DNA of 64,000 bases, from NCBI RefSeq assembly GCF_001650915.1, contig NZ_LXYO01000011.1, positions 1 to 64,000 of the forward strand, given 5' to 3'. This stretch comes from Marinobacter sp. EhC06. Its GTDB lineage: Bacteria > Pseudomonadota > Gammaproteobacteria > Pseudomonadales > Oleiphilaceae. The notes under the pieces are model-generated. The model saw only the letters and a list, made by a program, of their open reading frames with translations. It made no database searches and was not told where the DNA came from. Position 1 is the stretch's first letter. Each line of letters opens with the position of its first letter. Made by a program: the position numbers and the translations under genes. Shown piece by piece: positions 15,382-22,647 of this stretch.

Positions 15382-16019
15382 ATCAGAAAGGGTTACTCAC
15401 CGCATGGAATGATACCAAGGGGTTTGGCTTTATTACGCCGGAGGGCGGTGGTGAAAGAGTCTTTGCTCATATCAGCAGTTATGCCGGCCGGGGCCGGCCG
15501 GTTTCCAATCGCAAGGTGACTTACACCATCACAAAGGATGCTCAAGGCCGGCCAAGGGCAGGGCGCTTTCAATACGCTGGAGCGGCAAAGGTGGGCGCCA
15601 GCATGGCCCGGGGGTTCTGGGTGGTGGCTGCTTTGGTGCTGTTGTTTTTCACCACTCTGGCCGGGCTGTTCTATCAGAGGTATCTGCCGGTCTCAATTCT
15701 GGCTGCCTACGGTGGGGTGAGTCTGGTTTTGTTCGTGATGTACTGGATCGATAAGCAGGCGGCGCAGCGGGGTGGCCAGCGCATCGCAGAGAAAACGCTG
15801 CACCTTTTCGAGCTTTGTTGTGGCTGGCCCGGTGCACTGGTGGCCCAGCAGGCGTTTCGACACAAGACGCGGAAGGGCAGCTATCAGTTCGTTTTCTGGC
15901 TGGCGGTCTTGTCCAATCTTGGCGCTCTGGGGTGGCTGCTTGTGGCCCCGGAGGCAATGAGCTGGCGTCAACAGTTGGGCTTTGATTTGTCGAAGTCTTT
16001 GCAGCCGCATGTTTGGTAG
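15378..16019 (+). CDS. Cold-shock domain fused to DUF1294 membrane domain
   Basis: A 213-residue fusion. Residues 1-65 are a cold-shock nucleic-acid-binding domain ('GFGFITPEGGGERVFAHIS', RNP-like). Residues 75-200 are a DUF1294 membrane domain with four hydrophobic helices and 'RIAEKTLHLFELCCGWPGAL' and 'RHKTRKGSYQF', both family hallmarks. Start is TTG 15378 overlapping the NERD stop, with AAGGGG as ribosome site. The pairing of RNA/DNA binding with a membrane anchor is common in proteobacteria but its function is unknown. Confidence 0.88.
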   Translation: MNQKGLLTAWNDTKGFGFITPEGGGERVFAHISSYAGRGRPVSNRKVTYTITKDAQGRPRAGRFQYAGAAKVGASMARGFWVVAALVLLFFTTLAGLFYQRYLPVSILAAYGGVSLVLFVMYWIDKQAAQRGGQRIAEKTLHLFELCCGWPGALVAQQAFRHKTRKGSYQFVFWLAVLSNLGALGWLLVAPEAMSWRQQLGFDLSKSLQPHVW

Positions 16020-16579
16020 TAGACAAAGGAGAAACCTTTATCGGTTTTTCCGATTCTGGACTAATTTCGGAGCATAAAATCTTGGACCCGGTGAGTTTGG
16101 TGTTCTCCGCATACCTGAATACCCTGCAGACGACGGTATCGAATCATTTCAATGAAACCAGAAACCTTGAGATTACTCCCGTCGTTGTCGAATACGAGGG
16201 TACGCCTGTCTCATACCAGCATCAGCTATGGCGAGTGCGTCCGGAAAGTGTATGTGCGAATTACCAGCAAAATATCAGCAAGTTCTCCAAATGCACTGTT
16301 AAGGCCTCAAGGCTATTCAATGCCCTTTGTCTGGAGTTGAAGCAATCAGGGGTAGAAGGCTTGCGGCAGGTGCAGGTTCAGAATATGTACTGTAATGCTG
16401 CAGTGTCTTTCAAACCTACTGTTGCCGATATCGGTTCCGCACAAACGCTCTCCGGGCTGGAAGAGGCCCGGCGGGCGTGTAATGCGGCGACCGTATCCTC
16501 TATGGGCAATAGCGATCCCCGGTTGGCGCGAGAACGAGATAAGGCTTGTGAGGTTTACCGGGATTTGAAGCGGCGGTGA
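16013..16579 (+). CDS. Unknown protein sharing the NERD protein's C-terminal motif
   Basis: A protein of up to 188 residues. The frame opens at TTG 16013 inside the previous stop; other starts are TTG 16082 and GTG 16091, and the best ribosome site (AAAGGAG, 16024-16030) has no ordinary start at the right distance. Four Cys are scattered through the middle. The last 36 residues, with 'CNA', 'GNSDPRLARERDKAC' and a closing Tyr/Leu, align with the NERD protein's tail at about 60 percent identity. No signal peptide. I do not recognise the rest. Confidence 0.55.
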   Translation: MVVDKGETFIGFSDSGLISEHKILDPVSLVFSAYLNTLQTTVSNHFNETRNLEITPVVVEYEGTPVSYQHQLWRVRPESVCANYQQNISKFSKCTVKASRLFNALCLELKQSGVEGLRQVQVQNMYCNAAVSFKPTVADIGSAQTLSGLEEARRACNAATVSSMGNSDPRLARERDKACEVYRDLKRR

Positions 16580-16610
16580 CATTAAGCTCTGAGAGCCGAG
16601 CATTTTGCAC

Positions 16611-17780
16611 TCAGTCGGGACTCGAACTTAACCGGTCCAAACGTGGCCTGAACGTATTCACAAAAGCGTTCACAGTGTCCGAAAAATAGGCTTTTGTGTT
16701 TTGATCTTCCACCGGAGGCCAGTCACCCCGAATTCGTTTATGTGTAATGACACGGCAATTTTTGTCATCCCACTCGATCGGATACGGAAGCTCACTCCCA
16801 ATAGTCTCGGCGTCCTCTTTCAATGCATGGTAAAGGGAGACACCTTTATCAGAGCTAGAGAGTCGTAAAAAACAGCCAATCTCAGAAGAAGCTTTTAAAA
16901 AATAGAGAGTTATCCAAGCTGTAGTAGAGGAGGGCGGCAATGAAAAGAAAACGTTACCTCTTGCGAGAGGATTCGCCATTGGTTGGTCTGGATCGTCGAG
17001 CCTAAGTTCACCAATGAACTCTTTCCAAAATTCATGGTATTGCTCGGAAAGAGGATTTATTTCTTCTTGAATCTGTTCTTGCTGTGATGTGGGCTCCGCA
17101 AAGTCCGAAACGTAAACCGTTCGCTGAATCTCTTTCGTTTGGAACAATGTACGCGGCTGGATAAATGTCAAGTCCTTGTCCTCGGTTTGATATACCGCAG
17201 TTTCGATCATTGCCAGAGTAAATTTCATGTTAGCGGTGAGATCTAGATATTGAACCATCGCCTGCGTGTCACTGCGAATTCCGTCGCCTGCGATCACGAG
17301 CATGAAATCACCTTGTGCGAGCGAGTTACTGACGCCATCAACAAATTCGCTTTCCTCTGTGTTTGGAAAGTGTCGTTTGACCAGCTCATAAGGAATATTT
17401 CCTTTATCCCCGGTTCTACGAGTGACCTCGCGTTGGAGGTCGGAATAGCTCCAGGTTTGTAGCTCCTTCGCGTAGTCGAGAATCTGGCCGATAACTTTTC
17501 TTCGAGCTTCCGGGTTTCGCCAGAGCTTGGTTTCCACGATGACCACTTTCCCTTGTGGGGTTACATAGACGATGTCTATTGGTCCAGCGCCTGTTCCCAT
17601 CTCCATGCACAGGGGAACCACATCTCTATAGCCCGGATTGATTTCGCCGAAAGGCAGGCTGTTGGGGTTTTTAAACAGTTGTTCTTGTAGCCACTGCTCG
17701 GAGAAACCCTCATGGAAGGCGAGGCGAAAAAGTCGCCGGGTGTTTGAGTTCGCATCTATGAGAAAGGGTGCTGCGCGCAA
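16611..17780 (-). CDS. PD-(D/E)XK nuclease-like protein
   Basis: A 389-residue protein. Residues 66-95 show the nuclease core: 'GPIDIVYVTPQGKVVIVETK' gives Asp at the end of one strand and Glu-x-Lys on the next, then 'KVIGQILDYAKEL', typical of restriction-like/NucS-type folds. Asn22 to Phe44 form a helical lead-in. The C-terminal half is unassigned. The gene is less GC-rich than its neighbours, which suggests acquisition. It is convergent with the NERD trio and has no methylase or helicase beside it. DNA cleavage is inferred from the motif. Confidence 0.65.
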   Translation of the reverse strand: MRAAPFLIDANSNTRRLFRLAFHEGFSEQWLQEQLFKNPNSLPFGEINPGYRDVVPLCMEMGTGAGPIDIVYVTPQGKVVIVETKLWRNPEARRKVIGQILDYAKELQTWSYSDLQREVTRRTGDKGNIPYELVKRHFPNTEESEFVDGVSNSLAQGDFMLVIAGDGIRSDTQAMVQYLDLTANMKFTLAMIETAVYQTEDKDLTFIQPRTLFQTKEIQRTVYVSDFAEPTSQQEQIQEEINPLSEQYHEFWKEFIGELRLDDPDQPMANPLARGNVFFSLPPSSTTAWITLYFLKASSEIGCFLRLSSSDKGVSLYHALKEDAETIGSELPYPIEWDDKNCRVITHKRIRGDWPPVEDQNTKAYFSDTVNAFVNTFRPRLDRLSSSPD

Positions 17781-17860
17781 AGTTGTGATCCTGATGAAAG
17801 TGGTTTGTTTAGTATCCTAGTTGAGAGGGTATGGACTTCAAGGGTTTGGGGAGGGGCCGA

Positions 17861-17883
17861 GTAAAAACGGGACGGCTCTAAAC
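17861..17883 (-). repeat. Degenerate dispersed repeat
   Basis: GTAAAAACGGGACGGCTCTA keeps the GAAAACCGGGACAGATCTA pattern with four changes. It is next to the lipoprotein 3'-end shard in the same relative orientation as in the other repeat-plus-gene-end blocks. Confidence 0.55.
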
Positions 17884-17915
17884 AAAGCTCGTGCCGGTCT
17901 GGGCAGGTTTCTGAT

Positions 17916-18025
17916 CGTTACTGAACGTCATAGACCTTAATAACCGTCTTAGTCAGTTCAAGGTCATCTCATTCGCCAGCGCAAGCTGTCTCAATGCCCG
18001 GATGGTTGATGCTTTCCCCGAGGGG
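17916..18025 (-). pseudogene. Truncated 3' end of a PEGA-lipoprotein gene
   Basis: About 110 bp align with the last 36 codons of the lipoprotein gene at 20919-21030 at roughly 80 percent identity, starting with CGTTACTGAACGTC, which spans its stop. Homology fades after CCGAGG at 18022. The N-terminal 170 codons are absent. The flanking hairpin/repeat sequence is also shared. Confidence 0.8.
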
Positions 18026-18111
18026 GGTAATACCCAGTATATGCTCCATGTTGTTCACTTGTTTGTTTAAACCGGGGCTAGATCAGAACTATGGTAGATG
18101 GATTTAAGAGC

Positions 18112-18165
18112 ATAGAATTGGCGAGTGGTATCTACTGAGTGCTCATGTGCGCCCAGATTACAAAC
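18112..18165 (+). promoter_or_regulatory. Promoter-region repeat upstream of the gene at 18185
   Basis: CATAGAATTGGCGAGTGGTA and the following bases match 7581-7632. It lies 20-75 bases before the ATG at 18185. A shared promoter is possible; TAGAAT could be a -10 box. Not tested. Confidence 0.4.
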
Positions 18166-18184
18166 GCAGCGAAAGGCTCCGATT

Positions 18185-18475
18185 ATGCACGTGGATAAAG
18201 CAAAGAAGCGTATTGCAAAGCAGGTCAAGAAGGGCTTTCACGGCTATCCGTTAGTTTCGCTGGAGTACTTTGGTAAAACGCCGGATTCAGCCAGCGAGGT
18301 TGTGATTTCATTTACCGAGGAAGAGGGCGCGGAACCCCAGAAGCAAACGTTTGTGAGTGGGGGTGACGCCCGGGAAGACGAAACCATTCAGTCCACCCTC
18401 CTTAAAATCATTGAGCGGGCGGATGCCAAAACGGTGACTGAGGTCAGCGGTATTTCCATTCTCAGTGAAACTTGA
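18185..18475 (+). CDS. Conserved hypothetical protein, 96 residues
   Basis: A 96-residue soluble protein starting 'MHVDKAKKRIAKQVKKGFHG', with 'GYPLVSLEYFG' and a C-terminal 'AKTVTEVSGISIL'. The opening resembles a conserved proteobacterial family of unknown function that begins with a basic helix and 'KGFxGYP', but I cannot name a domain number. ATG 18185 with AAAGG upstream is preferred to the in-frame start at 18125. It is convergent with the MOSC gene and abuts it (0-base gap). Confidence 0.6.
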   Translation: MHVDKAKKRIAKQVKKGFHGYPLVSLEYFGKTPDSASEVVISFTEEEGAEPQKQTFVSGGDAREDETIQSTLLKIIERADAKTVTEVSGISILSET

Positions 18476-18967
18476 TTACAGACAGGCCCGGACGTCGTCT
18501 CCAAGGGCAATGTCACCCGCTTGAACCACCCGTGTCGTGATTCCTCCGTGCCCGCGCATGGCGTTGTAACCGCCGGGCCCCAGTGATGTTTCCATTTTGC
18601 TGCAGGGGTGGCAAAGGCCAGTGTATTCCAGCACCACATTGCCGATTCGGAATTGCTTGCCCTTCAGGGCCAGCAGGTTCAGGCCGGATACCACGATGTT
18701 GCGCCGGAAAACCTCGGGTGCGATGGCCTCACGTTGAAGGCAGGATGCAATGGCGTACAGGTGTTCTTGCTGGATCAGGGTTACCTGCCGTTTGCTGGTT
18801 TCGCGACCCTTGAATCGGTCGCCCTCCAGGCCCTTGCCAGGGGTTATCGCCACGCTGTCGAGTGCCTGCATTGGCTCACCGCGTGCCGGGCGGATTCCAA
18901 TCCATTCCACGCGACCGCATTGCGGGAGGGTGTCTAGCAGGGTTTGAAGTGGGGTTGGTTCAGACAT
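18476..18967 (-). CDS. MOSC-domain protein (YiiM-like)
   Basis: A 163-residue MOSC-domain protein starting at ATG 18967 ('MSEPTPLQTLL'); the frame extends to 19117 but that part lacks a ribosome site and overlaps the divergent gene. Features: 'IRPARGEPM', 'GKGLEGDRF', 'RRNIVVSGLNL', the conserved Cys in 'TGLCHPCSKM' and 'RGHGGITTRV'. MOSC proteins bind or transfer sulfur to molybdenum cofactor; stand-alone bacterial ones such as YiiM reduce N-hydroxylated bases. A molybdoenzyme-linked role is inferred from the family. A deleted copy lies at 7437-7542. Confidence 0.88.
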   Translation of the reverse strand: MSEPTPLQTLLDTLPQCGRVEWIGIRPARGEPMQALDSVAITPGKGLEGDRFKGRETSKRQVTLIQQEHLYAIASCLQREAIAPEVFRRNIVVSGLNLLALKGKQFRIGNVVLEYTGLCHPCSKMETSLGPGGYNAMRGHGGITTRVVQAGDIALGDDVRACL

Positions 18968-19106
18968 CGGCGCTCGCTCGTGCACAGAGGCGAAACAGCT
19001 CCGCCTTTCCATTTTCAGGAAGGTATCAAAAAATAGAAGAAAACCCATTCTTTTGATGAGGCGTAAGCGTATCGTTTTGGTCAGCGCGTTTATTTGAGGA
19101 GTAGGT

Positions 19107-19541
19107 ATGTTTCGCATTCACGTCGAGAGAGTTGTTGGAAAGGATATCGACACGGTCTTTGAGGCCATCGCAGACCATGCCAGCTATGATCGGTTCCCAG
19201 GGGTTAGCAGGTCTGTGCTGATTGAAGAGGGAAACGACGAGAAAAATGGGACCGGTGCGCTCCGGGTTATCGGAGCCGGCCGGCTTGAGCTGACTGAACG
19301 TATTACCCGGTTTGAGAGGCCAAACCGGATGCACTATCGCATTGAAAAATCGAGCCCGTTCTCCGTTCAGCACACGAAGGGGGAAATTGTTTTAACGCCC
19401 GAGGGTGATCAGACGCGTGTGATCTGGATTTCCGAGGGAGCTGTGCAGGTGCCCTTGCTTGGTCGGATGATGGATCGGATGGCTGAACGCAGCTTTTCGA
19501 AAGCCTTTAGCTCCCTCCTGAAGTCGATTGAGAAGCTTTAG
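19107..19541 (+). CDS. SRPBCC (START-like, CoxG/cyclase-type) protein
   Basis: A 144-residue single-domain protein of the SRPBCC fold: N-terminal strand 'FRIHVERVV', helix 'DTVFEAIADHASYDRFPGV', a run of beta strands and the long C-terminal helix 'MAERSFSKAFSSLLKSIEKL'. These bind hydrophobic ligands; the ligand is unknown. GGAG/GTAGG precedes ATG 19107. Divergent from MOSC with overlapping or very close promoters. Confidence 0.8.
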   Translation: MFRIHVERVVGKDIDTVFEAIADHASYDRFPGVSRSVLIEEGNDEKNGTGALRVIGAGRLELTERITRFERPNRMHYRIEKSSPFSVQHTKGEIVLTPEGDQTRVIWISEGAVQVPLLGRMMDRMAERSFSKAFSSLLKSIEKL

Positions 19542-19666
19542 ATCACCCTTCATGGGGGCTGGTCGATGTTTATGCAGCCAATCTTCGGGACCTAAACTCG
19601 CAGTGAACTTATCTATGAGGTTAAATCGTAAGATCAGTTGTAATCGCACATTTCGAGGAGCTTGTT

Positions 19667-19996
19667 ATGGGTAGGTTTGTTTCGGTGAGGGCTGTACTGC
19701 TTTTTCTATCACTGGTGCTTACACCGATGCTCGCCCAGGCGAAGCCGGTTTGGATTGATGTTCGTACGGAAGCGGAGCACAGGCAGAATCACATTGATGG
19801 AGACCCTCTCATTCCACATCAGAACATTGTCGCGCGGGTTGCCGAACGGTTTCCGGACAAAGATACGGAGATTAACCTTTACTGTCGCAGTGGAAACAGA
19901 GCTGGCAAAGCGAAGTCTGCTCTGGAAAGTGCGGGCTACACCAATGTGAACAACATGGGTAGCGTTGCCGAGGCGCGGGAGGCGCGTAATCTTTAA
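19667..19996 (+). CDS. Exported rhodanese-like protein (PspE type)
   Basis: A 109-residue precursor with a signal peptide ending 'PMLAQA' (about residue 24). The mature part is a single rhodanese domain: 'VWIDVRTEAEH', 'LIPHQNI', and the active-site loop 'YCRSGNRAG' with the sulfur-accepting Cys. Size and export match PspE-like periplasmic thiosulfate sulfurtransferases. GAGGAG lies upstream. It is convergent with the NYN gene, with a repeat copy between. Confidence 0.9.
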   Translation: MGRFVSVRAVLLFLSLVLTPMLAQAKPVWIDVRTEAEHRQNHIDGDPLIPHQNIVARVAERFPDKDTEINLYCRSGNRAGKAKSALESAGYTNVNNMGSVAEAREARNL

Positions 19997-20011
19997 TTGA
20001 TGGGAAACCGC

Positions 20012-20036
20012 GAAAACCGGAACAGGTCTATTTTTC
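20012..20036 (-). repeat. Dispersed repeat containing the NYN gene's stop codon
   Basis: GAAAACCGGAACAGGTCTAT followed by TTTTC. Read on the minus strand, the NYN gene ends GAA AAA TAG within this repeat, so the element supplies the last codon or two and the stop. Confidence 0.75.
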
Positions 20037-20774
20037 GGGGCTCTTGATATAGAAAACGTTTTTATCCCGGACGCTTATCTCGAAGAGTTCACTGGCCCGG
20101 ATGAGATCGCTCAGTTTCTTGTACCCGTAGTTCACAGGGGAGAAGGAGCTGTTATTGGAAATGTACTGGCCAACCTTGCCCAGATGGGCCCAACCGTCGT
20201 CGTCAGCCGTTTGCTCCACCGCAGTGCGCAGAGTCCTCACCAGCACGGTGTCGCCCCTCAGTTTGTTCCGCTCCCACTTGGTTTCCACAGCTGGTTTGGG
20301 TGTGCCGCCGTTGTTGACGCTGTCGGGCTCCTCCACATCTTCGCGCAGGTTCTCTGTGTAGATGAATTGCGAACAGGCGTTGACGAAGGGCATGGGAGTT
20401 TTACGCTCGCCGAAGCCAAAGACTGGTAGGCCGGCCTCAAGAATTCTCATGACAAGGGGCGTAAAGTCGGAATCACTGGTCATGAGGGCAAAGGCATCGA
20501 CGTTTCCGCTGTAGAGCAGGTCCATGGCGTCAATGATCATTGATGCATCGGTAGCATTCTTGCCGGTCGTATAGGCAAACTGCTGAACTGGTCTGATGGC
20601 GTTGGCGTGGAGCTTTTCGATCCAGCCGCTTAGTTGGGGGCCGTTCCAGTTTCCATGGGCATGGCGTACGTTCACGGCACCGTACTTGGCAAGTTCCTGA
20701 AGTACACCTTCGATGGATTGATGACTAACGTTGTCGCAGTCGATGAGTAGAGCAATTTTGTAGTTGCTGTTCAT
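20028..20774 (-). CDS. NYN-domain (LabA/DUF88) protein with C-terminal OST-HTH/LOTUS domain
   Basis: A 248-residue protein. Residues 5-140 are a NYN nuclease-like domain: 'ALLIDCDNVS', 'DASMIIDAMDLLYSG' and 'ALMTSDSDFTPLV' supply the acidic metal-binding residues of PIN-like ribonucleases. Residues 170-245 form an OST-HTH/LOTUS winged helix ('RTLRTAVEQTADDDGWAHL', 'GYKKLSDLIRASELFEI') that binds RNA in this family. It probably acts in the cytoplasm on RNA. The final codons lie in a dispersed repeat. Divergent neighbour: none close. Confidence 0.88.
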   Translation of the reverse strand: MNSNYKIALLIDCDNVSHQSIEGVLQELAKYGAVNVRHAHGNWNGPQLSGWIEKLHANAIRPVQQFAYTTGKNATDASMIIDAMDLLYSGNVDAFALMTSDSDFTPLVMRILEAGLPVFGFGERKTPMPFVNACSQFIYTENLREDVEEPDSVNNGGTPKPAVETKWERNKLRGDTVLVRTLRTAVEQTADDDGWAHLGKVGQYISNNSSFSPVNYGYKKLSDLIRASELFEISVRDKNVFYIKSPEK

Positions 20775-20822
20775 TGTCTTTGAGCTGTCCCTGTCTCAGA
20801 TGGCGGGTTCCTATGTTAGCAG

Positions 20823-20907
20823 TAAAAAGCTGGACAGATTTGAATCCCACCTTATGACGATCCCGGGAGAGCCGGAACGGATCGAACATTGGTCCGTCCC
20901 GGTTTCG
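20823..20907 (-). repeat. Degenerate repeats and hairpin downstream of the PEGA lipoprotein
   Basis: TAAAAAGCTGGACAGATTTG (from 20823) resembles one arm. At 20870-20906 GCCGGAACGGATC pairs with GGTCCGTCCCGGTT around AACATT, giving a stable stem just after the lipoprotein stop. It may act as a terminator and matches the family palindrome in diverged form. Confidence 0.55.
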
Positions 20908-20918
20908 ACAATGGACCG

Positions 20919-21533
20919 TTACTGAACGTCGTAAACCTCAATAATGGTCTTGGCCAGCTCCAGGTCGTTCTCATTGGCCAGAGCAAGCTGGTTTAGTGCC
21001 CGGACGGTTGTTGCTTTCTCCGAGGCATCGACACCCAACAGTTGCACGATGGTGTCGACCTTTTCACCGCCGCCGCTCGCCAGTTGGTGGCGAAACTCTC
21101 CGCTGAACGCGATGATGATTTCCTTGATCTGTCGCGGTTTGGAGGTTGAGATTCCCGTCGGGGTATCAGGCTTCAGAGTGACGAAGTACTGGTCCGGGGA
21201 AAACTCGTGAATGGCACCGGAAACGCCATCGGTGGTGGAACCCAGCAGGCCGCCAATCACAATGTTACCGAAGAACCACGGATTGGTTGTGGTCGAAAGC
21301 TGAGCAGTGTAGGTCTCGTAGCCTTCCTTTTCGAAGGTAATAGACTGGTTAGAGCCGCGGTCCACCGGAACTGTCAGCGGCGTTTTACCCAGCACGCGGC
21401 CGGAAACTGTAACGGTGGCTTCTTCAGGTTCGCTGTTGAATGTGAGTTTCTGGTCGGTTCCGGAGACCACCGATGCGCAACCGGTAGACAGAAACGCGAT
21501 GGCGGCCAGAATAATTAGTAGCGGGTATTTCAT
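20919..21533 (-). CDS. PEGA-domain lipoprotein
   Basis: A 204-residue precursor starting 'MKYPLLIILAAIAFLSTGC' with the lipobox Cys at about residue 19, followed by Ala-Ser. Residues 28-75 are a PEGA domain ('SEPEEATVTVSGRVLGKTP', 'ITFEKEGYETY'). A Gly-rich hydrophobic segment at about 88-106 ('GNIVIGGLLGSTTDGVSG') is typical of this family. The C-terminal 60 residues are helical. ATG 21533 is preferred to 21548 because AAAGGAAG precedes it. It follows the next lipoprotein gene (36-base gap), so the two probably form an operon. A 3'-end duplicate lies at 17916-18025. Confidence 0.85.
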   Translation of the reverse strand: MKYPLLIILAAIAFLSTGCASVVSGTDQKLTFNSEPEEATVTVSGRVLGKTPLTVPVDRGSNQSITFEKEGYETYTAQLSTTTNPWFFGNIVIGGLLGSTTDGVSGAIHEFSPDQYFVTLKPDTPTGISTSKPRQIKEIIIAFSGEFRHQLASGGGEKVDTIVQLLGVDASEKATTVRALNQLALANENDLELAKTIIEVYDVQ

Positions 21534-21569
21534 GGTGCTTCCTTTCAATGGAGCTGAGTTCCAGCAGGG

Positions 21570-22121
21570 TTATTGCGTGAGGGACACATCACCGGGTTGG
21601 ATCTGCAGTTCGGAAAGTTTGTCGAGCAGACCCCGGATGTTGGCTTTTCCGGAGCCTTCGTTGGCCAGCCTCAGGCGCTTGATGGCAGCGAAGGCATCGC
21701 CAATGGTGGCGGTGTAGGGGGCGACAACCGTTTCGTTCAGGATTACAGTGCCGTTGTTTTCACGGTCGGTGAGGATGTACCTCACGTGGGTGGTTACCTC
21801 GAAGTCCAGCCCGAACATGGGTTGGTCAACTTCCAGCAGGAGCGCTTCGAGCTGATAGCGGCCGGAGCCTGCGAGCAGACCTTGTTTCTGAAGGGTTTGT
21901 TTCAGGGCGCCTGCGAAGGCGTCGTTGTCGATTTCGGAGGTCCATGCGGGGTTCGTTTCTTCACCGCCTGATACGTCGGTGACATCCACATTGTCCTGCA
22001 GGGCTGTGTCATAGGCCTTCATTGGCCCTTCATACACCATGTTGCCCATTTTGGCGCCGGAAGCGCAGCCGGTGAGGTACAGTAGAGCAGCCAGCACTGC
22101 CAGGATCCTTGCATTTCGCAC
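21570..22121 (-). CDS. Lipoprotein, unknown function
   Basis: A 183-residue precursor starting 'MRNARILAVLAALLYLTGC' (lipobox Cys at about residue 19, then Ala-Ser, favouring the outer membrane). The mature part has a central beta-sandwich-like region ('QLEALLLEVDQP', 'THVRYILTD', 'VILNETVVAPYTAT') and a helix with 'GKANIRGLLDKL'. This layout recalls lipoproteins of the YajG/DUF4410-like type, but I cannot assign it firmly. First gene of the pair with the PEGA lipoprotein. Confidence 0.7.
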   Translation of the reverse strand: MRNARILAVLAALLYLTGCASGAKMGNMVYEGPMKAYDTALQDNVDVTDVSGGEETNPAWTSEIDNDAFAGALKQTLQKQGLLAGSGRYQLEALLLEVDQPMFGLDFEVTTHVRYILTDRENNGTVILNETVVAPYTATIGDAFAAIKRLRLANEGSGKANIRGLLDKLSELQIQPGDVSLTQ

Positions 22122-22452
22122 AGTAGATTCCTTCTTACTTAATTGATTATTTTGGTTTATTTCCCGCCGTTAAGCCGGAGCCTACGGCGGCGCGCTATGG
22201 TAGCTGAGCGTTGGTGAGCTTGCTATGAACTGAGTGGGTAACCGAAGTAAAATCTCGTGAAATCGCATTGAGGGGACTGGCAGGATGCGAAACTTGGGCG
22301 GCAGGCGTTGGAGATTAAACCGGGCATGCTAATCAGGATTCAACGGAACAAAAAATCTGCTCGAAGTAGCACTCGTGGGGCGTTGATGAAAGCGCCGTGG
22401 GTGAGAAGTGAGCGGGAAGGTTTATTTCCCCGGAAGACTTCGTAGTATTTCT
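22122..22452. other. 330-bp intergenic region, no gene seen
   Basis: It holds the lipoprotein promoter and, at 22411-22435, a degenerate repeat (GGGAAGGTTTATTTCCCC). A 39-codon ORF from ATG 22327 lacks a ribosome site and looks like noise. Confidence 0.4.
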
Positions 22453-22620
22453 TTAATCTCCCTTTTTGAATTTTGCTTTGCAATTGCCGCTCATGCACAT
22501 GGTGCAGTAGTGCTCACGGTCCTCGTGTTTCGTGCCCTCTGCGATCGTGATGCCGCACCCGTTGCAGAGCAGTACGGCAACGTCTCCTTTTACTTCTACA
22601 ACTGCGTGTTCGTAGTTCAT
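22453..22620 (-). CDS. 55-residue zinc-ribbon protein
   Basis: A 55-residue protein starting 'MNYEHAVVEVKGD'. Four cysteines form two knuckles, 'CNGC' (19-22) and 'CTMC' (39-42), with Cys47 nearby, fitting a small zinc ribbon. The tail is Lys-rich. GGAG lies six bases before ATG 22620. It follows the YHS gene by 27 bases on the same strand, so it may be cotranscribed. Function unknown; small ribbons often bind nucleic acid or protein partners. Confidence 0.6.
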   Translation of the reverse strand: MNYEHAVVEVKGDVAVLLCNGCGITIAEGTKHEDREHYCTMCMSGNCKAKFKKGD

Positions 22621-22647
22621 AAAAAACTCCGGTCTGGGCTTTTCTCG

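Larger units (their letters stand above)
17781..18184. other. 400-bp intergenic region with repeat, gene shard and promoter repeat
   Basis: No intact gene is seen. The stretch holds a degenerate repeat copy (17861-17883), a copy of the 3' end of the PEGA lipoprotein gene (17916-18025), and a promoter-like element shared with the region before 7659 (18112-18165). It is therefore built mostly of duplicated pieces. Confidence 0.6.
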
